Below, piece by piece: positions 50,118 to 56,952 of a DNA stretch of 64,000 bases. The stretch is from an uncultured Clostridia bacterium (GTDB lineage: Bacteria; Bacillota; Clostridia; Christensenellales; UBA3700): positions 62,001 through 126,000 of the forward strand of contig CALGRX010000017.1 in the NCBI GenBank assembly GCA_937880755.1, written 5' to 3'. A model generated the notes under the pieces. It searched no databases. It saw only the letters and a program-made list of their open reading frames with translations, and was not told the origin of the DNA. The translations under genes and the position numbers were made by a program. Every line of letters starts with the position of its first letter. The stretch's first letter is position 1.

Positions 50118-51839
50118 TTAGTATTTGTTTTGTCGTTTTTTGATGAGCACGATAGCTAGTATCGTAGCCGTTGCCACAACAACCAAAGATACGGCTACGA
50201 TGATGAATATTTGCACGTTGGTCAAGCCGTCTATTTGGATATTGGCGGTGTAGACGTAACCTACCTCGTCGCCGTATTGCACTGTCGTCCACGTAGACGT
50301 CGGGTCGTAAGTCTGCAATAGTAAAACGCTTTTGCCGTCAACGAGCTCTACGACTTTTGGACTTTGGGCGTCGGGTAAACTATATATCGTCACCACTTCA
50401 CCGAACTTGTCGGCTTTGATTTTGACGCTCTTCTTGACGGCAGGCGCGGTAAGAGAGGTGTAAGGCGCTATGTCGGTGGCTTTGACGTATCCCGTGACGA
50501 GAGTGCCGTCTTGCATATAGTTGACGGTGTACCAACCCCAGGAGTCTTGACCGCCCGATACTGACAAACAGTTGACTACCGCTAATCGTTCGGTAATCGA
50601 CTTCTCGGTAAGAATACTTGCCGTTTCGTAAGGCAAGGCGTATATCGGCGTGTCGGGGTGTAATACGCTGACGTGTGTGCCAAACTTGGTATCCGTCTCG
50701 GACTGAGTAATATTCAAGATTGCGCTTTTTGGAATATATCCGAAATTGACGTAAGGCTGGTCATTGGATTCGTCTTGGTGAACGATGCCGTCGGTCACGT
50801 AATAATACCCGTCCTTTTTGCTAAGAATTAGGAACTTGTCGCCTATAGAAAAATCTCTGACGGAGATAAGGGTACGAGGCGAAACGTAAGCCGTGATAGG
50901 CTCGCCCGCTATAGCAACCTTGACGATATCGGCAACGGTTGGGTGTGAGTAGATGGTGTTGTCAAAGCTGTTGACGTAACTTATTTGGTCACCCTCTACG
51001 ACGTATTGTTTGATAGAAGCGTCGGTCGAGCAACTTACGAATAGGTTGTCTTTGCCGCCCTGCCCAACGTATACTATTTTGCCGTTCTTGTATGGCGTGT
51101 CGCCGAGTTGGGTAAAGGTATCGCCTACTGAGTTGTATTTGACAATCTTGGTGTCGGTGTTGAGATAGAGATTATCGCCGTGACAGTCTACCGAATTGAA
51201 GAGATAATCACTTGCAATATGCGTAGGAAGGGCGGTGAATTCTCCTTCGGGAATGCGATAAAGCTTTTGTCCCTTTATTGCATACATAACGGTGCCTATA
51301 ACGGTAAAATCGTCAAAATTAAACGAATTAGAAAGGTTGTATGCAAAAGTGGAAGTAATGGCATCACCGACGAAAGCGTACTGCCAAATTTTGCTTGCCG
51401 TCATTGCAAAGAATATACCGTCGTTGTAGCAAATATCAATGATAGTGCCGTTGTAAGAAGTTAGCGATGGCATTTTTTCGTCAAAAGCGGTGCTCTTGGA
51501 GAGCACTCCTCCCGAAAGACTATATCCCGAAAGAACTCCGTCGGTGGTGAGTACGGCAATATATCCGCCCGCTATCGTCACCTGCTTGGCAGGAGCGGAA
51601 AGTTGAGTAGCACAAGTATACGTTACGTCGTCCTTTGCAACGGATAGAGCAGTAGCCGACGTGTACGCCAAGAGGTTGCCGTCGGTGTCGAATACCGAGT
51701 CGGAAGTAAGCTCTATCTTGACGTTTCTATTTTCGGCTGAGGCAAAATCGGCGGAGCAAAATACGCTTGCCAGCATTACGCTCAAAAGCACCGCTATCGT
51801 AGCCATTATTATCGTAGAAAACTTGAATTGCTTGCTCAT
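50118..51839 (-). CDS. Large surface protein with SH3-like repeats and C-terminal anchor
   Basis: The 573-residue protein has an N-terminal signal peptide (hydrophobic residues 8-28, likely cut after FASA). A beta-strand-rich region (about 35-310) follows, with recurring GxLYRI / DNLYLNTDTKI strands resembling a beta-propeller. Two or three SH3-like modules follow (around 310-385, 395-465, 475-545: SVRDFSIGDKFLILSKKDGY; SWGWYTVNYMQDGTLVTGYV; TWTTVQYGDEVGYVYT). A transmembrane helix and short KKRQNKY tail end it. It probably faces the cell wall. No ribosome binding site; the -10 box ends 7 nt before the ATG, so it is likely leaderless. Confidence 0.75.
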   Translation of the reverse strand: MSKQFKFSTIIMATIAVLLSVMLASVFCSADFASAENRNVKIELTSDSVFDTDGNLLAYTSATALSVAKDDVTYTCATQLSAPAKQVTIAGGYIAVLTTDGVLSGYSLSGGVLSKSTAFDEKMPSLTSYNGTIIDICYNDGIFFAMTASKIWQYAFVGDAITSTFAYNLSNSFNFDDFTVIGTVMYAIKGQKLYRIPEGEFTALPTHIASDYLFNSVDCHGDNLYLNTDTKIVKYNSVGDTFTQLGDTPYKNGKIVYVGQGGKDNLFVSCSTDASIKQYVVEGDQISYVNSFDNTIYSHPTVADIVKVAIAGEPITAYVSPRTLISVRDFSIGDKFLILSKKDGYYYVTDGIVHQDESNDQPYVNFGYIPKSAILNITQSETDTKFGTHVSVLHPDTPIYALPYETASILTEKSITERLAVVNCLSVSGGQDSWGWYTVNYMQDGTLVTGYVKATDIAPYTSLTAPAVKKSVKIKADKFGEVVTIYSLPDAQSPKVVELVDGKSVLLLQTYDPTSTWTTVQYGDEVGYVYTANIQIDGLTNVQIFIIVAVSLVVVATATILAIVLIKKRQNKY

Positions 51840-51846
51840 AGCACAA

Positions 51847-51875
51847 ATTATATCATACTATTGAAGAAAATACAA
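51847..51875 (-). promoter_or_regulatory. Promoter of the SH3 surface protein gene (leaderless)
   Basis: On the minus strand TTGTAT (51875-51870), 17-bp spacer, TATAAT (51852-51847) with TGA before it. The box ends 7 nt before the ATG at 51839. Confidence 0.8.
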
Positions 51876-51893
51876 TTTATAATAAAAAGTAGA

Positions 51894-51922
51894 TTGATAA
51901 ATTTTTGGAAATATGATAGAAT
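51894..51922 (+). promoter_or_regulatory. Promoter of the alpha-CTD-like/WG-repeat gene (leaderless)
   Basis: TTGATA (51894-51899), 17-bp spacer, TAGAAT (51917-51922) with TGA before it. The box ends 7 nt before the ATG at 51930. It is a mirror image of the divergent promoter 20 bp away. Confidence 0.8.
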
Positions 51923-51929
51923 ATGCAGT

Positions 51930-52853
51930 ATGAGAAAGTTCAATAGAAATAAAAAATTCAATAAAAACAACGTCGCAGTCAAGGACGACTATCAGCCTAA
52001 GGGTAGCGCGGAGGCTCTCGGTAAGAGTATAGACGAGCTTGGTCTGAGCGAAAACACCCTCGGCGCGCTGCAAAAGGGCGGAATTGCGTGCGTGAGGGAT
52101 ATTGCTTGTAAAAGAATGCGCGATATGTATCGCATACAAAATATCGGCAAAAAGCAATGTATGGAGATCCTTAGCAAAATCAAGCCTTTGGGCGTAGATT
52201 ATAGAGAGGACGACCAAGGTAGCAAGGGCGAAGCACCAAAGAATAACTCCAACCAACCAAGGGGCAACGTCCAAGAGAGGAGCGAACAAGCCAAAAACAG
52301 CAATCAAGCAAGAGCCAACGCCAATAAGAAACTCGGCAAAGCAATGGAGAGCAACAAGGCTCTCAACGACAGCATAACCAAGATGTACGCGGGTATGACC
52401 ATCAACGAGATACTTATGGGCAAACGCACCCGTCCCGTAGTACAGCCACCCGTCAAGCAACAACTTACTCCCGACAGTATTGTCAAGTTTTGTCGTAAGG
52501 GCAAGTGGGGATATAAGGATTGGAAGGGCAACGTGCTCATTCAACCTACTTTTGACGAGGCTTTTCAGTTTAGCGAAGGCTTGGCTTGCGTAGAAAAGAA
52601 CGAAAAACTCGGATATATCAACGCCAAAGGCGAATGGGTAATAGAATGCCAATACGACTGCGCAACGAGCTTTAGCGAGGGTTTGGCAAGCGTCACCTTG
52701 GGCGAGAAGAGCGGATATATCGATACCCAAGGAGAATGGGCTATCAAGCCTATATACGACATAGCAACGCCTTTTGTAGACGGCAAGGCAATCGTTATGC
52801 AAAACAGTAGGTGGGGCGTGTTGAGCAAGGACGGCAACGTCTTTTGGAGATAG
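51930..52853 (+). CDS. Protein with alpha-CTD-like helix-hairpin domain and WG repeats
   Basis: This 307-residue protein has a basic N-terminus (RKFNRNKKFNKNN). A helix-hairpin-helix domain at about residues 30-80 (LGLSENTLGALQKGGIACVR; YRIQNIGKKQCMEILSKI) resembles the C-terminal domain of RNA polymerase alpha. A long polar, Asn/Gln/Lys-rich linker follows, then three or four WG repeats (KWGYKDWKGNVLIQPTFDEA; KLGYINAKGEWVIECQYD; KSGYIDTQGEWAIKPIYD; RWGVLSKDGNVFW). The fusion suggests a nucleic-acid or polymerase contact coupled to a binding platform. It has no ribosome binding site and a -10 box 7 nt before the ATG. Its neighbour across the promoter is the SH3 surface protein. Confidence 0.75.
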   Translation: MRKFNRNKKFNKNNVAVKDDYQPKGSAEALGKSIDELGLSENTLGALQKGGIACVRDIACKRMRDMYRIQNIGKKQCMEILSKIKPLGVDYREDDQGSKGEAPKNNSNQPRGNVQERSEQAKNSNQARANANKKLGKAMESNKALNDSITKMYAGMTINEILMGKRTRPVVQPPVKQQLTPDSIVKFCRKGKWGYKDWKGNVLIQPTFDEAFQFSEGLACVEKNEKLGYINAKGEWVIECQYDCATSFSEGLASVTLGEKSGYIDTQGEWAIKPIYDIATPFVDGKAIVMQNSRWGVLSKDGNVFWR

Positions 52854-52925
52854 TCACCAAACTGAGAGCTTGGGAATATATTGTAGTGCAAGGCGATGCC
52901 TTTGCCATATTATTCTCCGCATATC

Positions 52926-52951
52926 AAGGAAGTCGAAAGGCTTCCTTTTTT
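52926..52951 (+). terminator. Terminator after the WG-repeat gene
   Basis: AAGGAAG / CTTCCTT stem with an 8-nt loop and T-tract. Confidence 0.8.
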
Positions 52952-52993
52952 GATGAAATCGTCCAAAAAAAGACAAACAAAAAAACGCAAAAA

Positions 52994-53009
52994 GTCGATA
53001 CGTGTCACG
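52994..53009. repeat. Palindromic intergenic motif, copy 3
   Basis: GTCGATACGTGTCACG, preceded by AAAAA and followed by ATTTTTGC. It overlaps the 3' end of gpr. Its GCAAAAA/TTTTTGC flanks could also form a weak terminator stem for gpr. Confidence 0.5.
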
Positions 53010-53772
53010 ATTTTTGCAATGCTCTGACTATAGCCTTGGCAATAATATAAGAGCAAAAATCCACCTTGTCGTCCACGTCTTTGAGGGTGATTTGCACGTT
53101 CCTTTGAGAGGGGAGAGCGTCGGGAAGTATCGCTCCTAGCGAGGTGATGAGGGGGACGCCTATTGCTATCGTATCCACGCCGAGAGAGGACTTGTCGAGA
53201 GGACGAAGCTTGGCGCCTACTCCGCCACCGGGGGAGATGCCCGCCGTGGTGAGTTGGTAGCAGGTGGCGAGCCTATCTAGTTTAGAGGTGACGAGGGTGT
53301 CTATCGCAATGACCAAACGAGGTTTGATAGTGGTGACGACGCCTTTGACGACGTCAAAGGACGGTATTCCGCTCTTGCCCTCGACCGACGGTTCGAGCAT
53401 ACATAACTTGAATTTGGATATGCTATCGGGAGTGAGTTTGGATATGACCTGTGTACCCAAAGCGTCAACGACGTAGTTATCGTTGCCAAGTCCTACGACC
53501 AATATTTTGCCTTGCTCTACTCCCAACTTTTTGAGTAACTTGATTAGGCTGTCGGCAAGTACCGCTACTACGCCCTCGGGGCTTGAGGTTGGGGTAGTCT
53601 GTAAAGTAAAGTAATGACCGCTCCTCTTGCCGAGTCGGAGAGAAAGGTTATGGTCGATTTCTATTTCTTTGACCTCGACTCCTCGACGACGATACGCCGA
53701 TACGGGTAAGTTTTGCTCGATAGCTCCTTCGAGAGCGAGGTCGGAATAGGGACGATAAACGGTAGAATGCAT
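53005..53772 (-). CDS. gpr: Germination protease GPR
   Basis: GPR is an aspartic-type protease that degrades small acid-soluble proteins when spores germinate. The conserved parts are clear: RSGHYFTLQT, VVGLGNDNYVVDALG, SFDVVKGVV, LVIAIDTLVTSKLDRLATCY, TTAGISPGGGVGAK and SLGVDTIAIGVP. At 255 residues it is much shorter than the roughly 370 of Bacillus, lacking part of the N-terminal and C-terminal regions. Divergence from rpsT is a conserved Bacillota arrangement. A ribosome binding site is not visible; a sporulation-sigma promoter is expected but not convincingly seen. It implies the organism can form endospores, or did recently. Confidence 0.88.
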   Translation of the reverse strand: MHSTVYRPYSDLALEGAIEQNLPVSAYRRRGVEVKEIEIDHNLSLRLGKRSGHYFTLQTTPTSSPEGVVAVLADSLIKLLKKLGVEQGKILVVGLGNDNYVVDALGTQVISKLTPDSISKFKLCMLEPSVEGKSGIPSFDVVKGVVTTIKPRLVIAIDTLVTSKLDRLATCYQLTTAGISPGGGVGAKLRPLDKSSLGVDTIAIGVPLITSLGAILPDALPSQRNVQITLKDVDDKVDFCSYIIAKAIVRALQKS

Positions 53773-53842
53773 AAGTAGTAGTATTTACAAAGAGTATTTT
53801 GGACAAAAAATCAAAATTGTAATAATTTTTGTAATAATTTTC

Positions 53843-53871
53843 TTGCATTCTCGCTAATATTGTGCTAAACT
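53843..53871 (+). promoter_or_regulatory. Promoter of rpsT
   Basis: TTGCAT (53843-53848), 17-bp spacer, TAAACT (53866-53871). Confidence 0.7.
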
Positions 53872-53902
53872 ACACTAGCAAAATAATCAAATGGAGGGAG
53901 TT

Positions 53903-54175
53903 ATGCCTAACATTAAGTCACAGAAAAAAAGAGTCATCACCAACCAAAAAGCCAACGATATCAACGTTGCTAAGAGAACTCGCGTTCGTAACAGCGTAAA
54001 GAAATATATGCAAGCTATCGAGGCTAAGGACGTTGCTTTGGCAGAGGAACTTCTCAAGGAAACCGTTTCTCTCATCAATAGAGCTAAGAGTGACGGCATC
54101 TACAAGGACAATACCGCAAGCAGAAAAATTTCAAGACTTTCTAAGCAATTGGACAATCTTAAGAAAGAAGCGTAA
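53903..54175 (+). CDS. rpsT: 30S ribosomal protein S20
   Basis: A 90-residue three-helix 16S rRNA binder. PNIKSQKKRVITNQKANDIN and the C-terminal GIYKDNTASRKISRLSKQL are canonical. ATG 53903 follows GGAGGGAG; the upstream in-frame ATG (53891) lies before that site. Confidence 0.97.
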   Translation: MPNIKSQKKRVITNQKANDINVAKRTRVRNSVKKYMQAIEAKDVALAEELLKETVSLINRAKSDGIYKDNTASRKISRLSKQLDNLKKEA

Positions 54176-54187
54176 TCAACAAAAAGT

Positions 54188-54219
54188 AAAATCGCTATCG
54201 CAAAGGTAGCGATTTTTTT
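54188..54219 (+). terminator. Terminator after rpsT
   Basis: AAAATCGCTA / TAGCGATTTT stem with a 9-nt loop, continuing into the T-tract. Confidence 0.9.
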
Positions 54220-54335
54220 ATACAAAATTTATTCTCATATTAGGTTGTTTGCCGTTGCAATAGGTAAGGTAGTTTATATTGGGCGTGTGAGTGTGGGATT
54301 TGTTGGCCCGAAGCAATATTATGAACGAAAATCGG

Positions 54336-54364
54336 CAAAAAATATCCGCCCGAAAGAGCGGATA
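54336..54364 (-). terminator. Terminator of the zinc-finger membrane protein gene
   Basis: TATCCGC / GCGGATA stem with an 8-nt loop. On the minus strand it is followed by TTTTTT. Confidence 0.85.
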
Positions 54365-54370
54365 AATTTT

Positions 54371-54781
54371 TTAGATGATTGCGTCTCCTTTGGATAGAGA
54401 TTTGGATATCTTGGCGATTTCTTCTGTCAAAAAAGTTTTGCGTTGGCTGCTTTTGATGAATTTTGGAATTTTGACGGCAGACCATATTCCGAAGACTAAC
54501 GTGCCTATAACGCCCAAAGCCCAAATAAATTCTATCTCCGCCATTAGCCATATGGATATAGCCCATAGCGCGATAAAACCAATGCCCTTGCCTATCCAAC
54601 CCCATATCGTAGATCTACGATATTCGTTGATATTATTTAGTTCGGATTGGTATTCTTCCATCTTGCATTGTGGGCAAATACCGCTGTGGTTGCTGTATGC
54701 AGAGCAGTTGGCACACATTGCCTTGCCACATTTTTTGCACGTGGCTATTGCTTCTACGTCGGGGTGCATAAAACACTTCAT
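54371..54781 (-). CDS. B-box-type zinc-finger membrane protein
   Basis: A 136-residue protein with an N-terminal zinc finger (CFMHPDVEAIATCKKCGKAM, CANCSAYSNHSGICPQC; B-box like) and two hydrophobic segments around residues 60-105 (WIGKGIGFIALWAISIWLMA; FIWALGVIGTLVFGIWSAV). The last 30 residues are lysine-rich. AAGGAGAAA precedes the ATG. The zinc-finger plus membrane architecture resembles the SPFH-operon proteins at 20.3-23.0 kb. It is divergent from, and probably controlled by, the XRE regulator gene. Confidence 0.8.
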   Translation of the reverse strand: MKCFMHPDVEAIATCKKCGKAMCANCSAYSNHSGICPQCKMEEYQSELNNINEYRRSTIWGWIGKGIGFIALWAISIWLMAEIEFIWALGVIGTLVFGIWSAVKIPKFIKSSQRKTFLTEEIAKISKSLSKGDAII

Positions 54782-54811
54782 AGTTTTCTCCTTATTGTCT
54801 AGTAGTTTTGT

Positions 54812-54828
54812 TATCGTTGGTAACGATA
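54812..54828. promoter_or_regulatory. Inverted repeat 1 in the zinc-finger gene leader
   Basis: TATCGTT-3-AACGATA, perfect 7-bp arms, in the 5' leader of the minus-strand gene. Confidence 0.55.
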
Positions 54829-54840
54829 GCCTTTTGTTTT

Positions 54841-54869
54841 ATGATAGCAAGTCTTAAAAGACTTGTCAA
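54841..54869 (-). promoter_or_regulatory. Promoter of the zinc-finger membrane protein gene
   Basis: On the minus strand TTGACA (54869-54864), 17-bp spacer, TATCAT (54846-54841). The spacer is filled by inverted repeat 2. Confidence 0.85.
54848..54865. promoter_or_regulatory. Inverted repeat 2, candidate operator
   Basis: CAAGTCTT-2-AAGACTTG, perfect 8-bp arms, exactly between the -35 and -10 boxes. A related looser repeat, TCAAGT-8-ACTTGA, follows at 54866-54885, next to the XRE gene's -10. Confidence 0.7.
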
Positions 54870-54891
54870 GTACTTTTTGACTTGAATTGGT

Positions 54892-54897
54892 TATACT
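54892..54897 (+). promoter_or_regulatory. -10 box of the XRE regulator gene (leaderless)
   Basis: TATACT ends 6 nt before the GTG at 54904. No good -35 is seen; the -35 area is occupied by the inverted repeat, which could fit autoregulation or activation. Confidence 0.55.
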
Positions 54898-54903
54898 AAT
54901 GAC

Positions 54904-55104
54904 GTGGAATTTAAGGATAGAATCAAAGAATTGAGAGTTCTAAAAGGACTCAGTCAAATGCAACTGGCAATTATTACGGGTATTAGTCAGTCGGCTATCG
55001 CCAAGTGGGAGTTGGGCAAAACCGAGCCGACGGCTTCCGCTATAATTACGCTTGCCAAGTTTTTTGATGAGAGTGCCGACTATCTGTTGGGATTGGAAGA
55101 TTGA
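54904..55104 (+). CDS. XRE-family transcriptional regulator
   Basis: A 66-residue protein consisting of one HTH_3 domain: RIKELRVLKGLSQMQLAIIT, GISQSAIAKWELGKTEPTAS and the closing FDESADYLLGLED. GTG start with no ribosome binding site; the -10 box ends 6 nt upstream, so probably leaderless. The divergent promoter region carries three inverted repeats, and this small protein is the obvious binder. A terminator overlaps its stop codon. Confidence 0.9.
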   Translation: MEFKDRIKELRVLKGLSQMQLAIITGISQSAIAKWELGKTEPTASAIITLAKFFDESADYLLGLED

Positions 55105-55126
55105 GCCGACTAAGGTCGGCTTTTTT
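55104..55126 (+). terminator. Terminator after the XRE gene
   Basis: AGCCGAC / GTCGGCT stem, 4-nt loop, six T. Confidence 0.9.
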
Positions 55127-55392
55127 ATTTTGCGTGGGTGTCGTAGCGGAATATAGACGGAAGATAAATCTTTGGCTATCGAAACTCGCTACGAGATTGT
55201 CTTTGGTTGGCTTGCGTGATGCGTTGGGGTGTACGTTCTTGTTATATATTCGCCCTTTGACGTAAAGTAGTAGGGCAAGACAATCGGCGCCGTTATGCGT
55301 AGCAACGAGCACGACTTGCGTTCCAACGACGAGCAAGGCGCAAGTTTTGGCACGATAAATATAAAAATATCGCATAATTTTTATTAAATAAA
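55127..55392. other. Spacer upstream of metF
   Basis: No gene and no recognisable SAM or cobalamin riboswitch. It has two 8-bp arms (TCGTAGCG at 55141, CGCTACGA at 55187) that could fold together. Confidence 0.45.
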
Positions 55393-55421
55393 TTGTTTTG
55401 TCGGCGTATATTTGGTACAAT
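55393..55421 (+). promoter_or_regulatory. Promoter of the metF-metH operon
   Basis: TTGTTT (55393-55398), 17-bp spacer, TACAAT (55416-55421), leaving a leader of only about 10 nt that contains CGAGG. Confidence 0.65.
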
Positions 55422-55437
55422 ACTCTCGAGGTATACT

Positions 55438-56313
55438 ATGAATATCAGAGATATGTACAAAACCAAAAAGCATTTGTTTTCTTTTGAAATTTTCCCACCT
55501 AAGGTTGCAACTGCATTTGAGAAAATAAGCGGAGTAGTGGACGAGCTTACGACTTTGCGCCCCGACTTTATATCCGTAACTTACGGCGCAGGCGGTTCGG
55601 TGAAGGACAACCGCACGGTCGAGCTGTGCAAAATCGTCAAAAATTCTAACCAAAGCGAGCCAATGGCACACCTGACTTGCGTGGGCTCCTCCGGAGAAGA
55701 GATTAGCGATTTGCTAGACCAATTAGAAGCAATCGGCGTCACCAACGTGCTTGCTCTAAGAGGCGACAAAAACCCTAACGTGACCAAAGAGGGCGACTTT
55801 AGATACGCTAGCGAGTTGACGGAATATATCAAAACCGTCAAACCACACTTCAACGTAATGGGTGCTTGCTATCCTGCGGGACATTGCGAAAGCACAAGTC
55901 AGAAGGAAGATATCATCAACCTAAAACGCAAGGTTGACGCGGGCGCAAGCGGACTTATCACGCAGATGTTTTTTGACAACGAGGAATTCTATCGTTTTAG
56001 GGATTTGGCGCAAGTGGCTGGCATAGAAGTGCCTATCGAGGTGGGAATTATGCCTATCACCAACAGTCGTCAAATAGAGAGAGTCATATCGTTGTCATCT
56101 GCCACTATGCCGGCGAGATTGTCCAAACTGCTATCGAGATACGGGCAAAACGACAAGGCAATGTTCGATGCGGGCGTTGCTTACGCTACGGAGCAAATCA
56201 TAGAATTGCTCAGCGCCGACGTGGACGGCGTACACCTCTATACTATGAACAACCCTCTCGTTGCTAAGAAAATCAGCGACGGCATAGGCGGTTTGCTTGG
56301 GGAATCGAGATGA
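55438..56313 (+). CDS. metF: Methylenetetrahydrofolate reductase
   Basis: A 291-residue TIM-barrel flavoprotein that makes 5-methyl-THF, the methyl donor for MetH. FSFEIFPPK (catalytic Glu), FISVTYGAGGS, LALRGD and FITQMFFD-type segment (LITQMFFDNEEFYRF) are canonical. ATG 55438 is chosen; an upstream in-frame start at 55393 is within the promoter. It overlaps the next gene by 4 nt. Confidence 0.96.
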   Translation: MNIRDMYKTKKHLFSFEIFPPKVATAFEKISGVVDELTTLRPDFISVTYGAGGSVKDNRTVELCKIVKNSNQSEPMAHLTCVGSSGEEISDLLDQLEAIGVTNVLALRGDKNPNVTKEGDFRYASELTEYIKTVKPHFNVMGACYPAGHCESTSQKEDIINLKRKVDAGASGLITQMFFDNEEFYRFRDLAQVAGIEVPIEVGIMPITNSRQIERVISLSSATMPARLSKLLSRYGQNDKAMFDAGVAYATEQIIELLSADVDGVHLYTMNNPLVAKKISDGIGGLLGESR

Positions 56314-56945
56314 AGCTTGATTACGATATCGTAAGACGGTATATCTCCGACAAGACGGGGAGCGTGAGCGACGAGTATATGCAAGGCGTTGAGAGAGAAT
56401 TGGAAGAAATCGCAGCCGTGCAAAAGATGTCGTGGATATTCGATTGCGCCAAAGAGGAATTCTATCGCATAGACGACTTGGGACTGACGATAGAGAGCCG
56501 TGACGTCAACGACTTGTTCGACGAATGCGAGAAGATGGCAATCTTTGTGGTTACGCTTGGCTTGCAAGTCGACAAAAAGATTGCCTACTACGGCACGGGA
56601 GACGTGCTGAGAAGCGTGGTGCTCGACGCTATGGCAAGTGTGATGGTGGAGAGTGTGCTCGACGAGTTGCAATCGCAAGTCGACGAGACGATAGGGCTAA
56701 ACCCTACTATGAGATATAGCCCCGGATACGGAGATTTGGCACTAAGCTTCCAAAGGAAATTGCTGACGGCGCTAGGTTGCGGTAAGAGCATGGGCGTTAT
56801 GCTCAATAGCTCGGATATAATGATTCCGCAAAAATCTATTACCGCTATCGTGGGATATTCTAAGAAAAAACAAGCATACGCAAGCGTGTGTCTAAAATGC
56901 CCTAACAACGGCAAATGCAAAGTAAAGTGTAGCAGAGCACAATGA
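56310..56945 (+). CDS. Stand-alone cobalamin-dependent methionine synthase activation domain protein
   Basis: This 211-residue protein corresponds to the activation (SAM-binding) domain that is fused to MetH in Escherichia coli. The SAM motif is RYSPGYGDLAL. It has a C-terminal cysteine cluster CLKCPNNGKCKVKC of unknown role that could hold metal. The domain reductively reactivates oxidised cobalamin on MetH. It sits between metF and the MetH core in one operon, overlapping metF by 4 nt. Confidence 0.9.
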   Translation: MKLDYDIVRRYISDKTGSVSDEYMQGVERELEEIAAVQKMSWIFDCAKEEFYRIDDLGLTIESRDVNDLFDECEKMAIFVVTLGLQVDKKIAYYGTGDVLRSVVLDAMASVMVESVLDELQSQVDETIGLNPTMRYSPGYGDLALSFQRKLLTALGCGKSMGVMLNSSDIMIPQKSITAIVGYSKKKQAYASVCLKCPNNGKCKVKCSRAQ

Positions 56946-56952
56946 GGATATT

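Noticed and set aside
55127..55437. SAM or cobalamin riboswitch before metF
   Set aside because: None of the conserved core boxes is visible, and the best promoter leaves only about 10 nt of leader.
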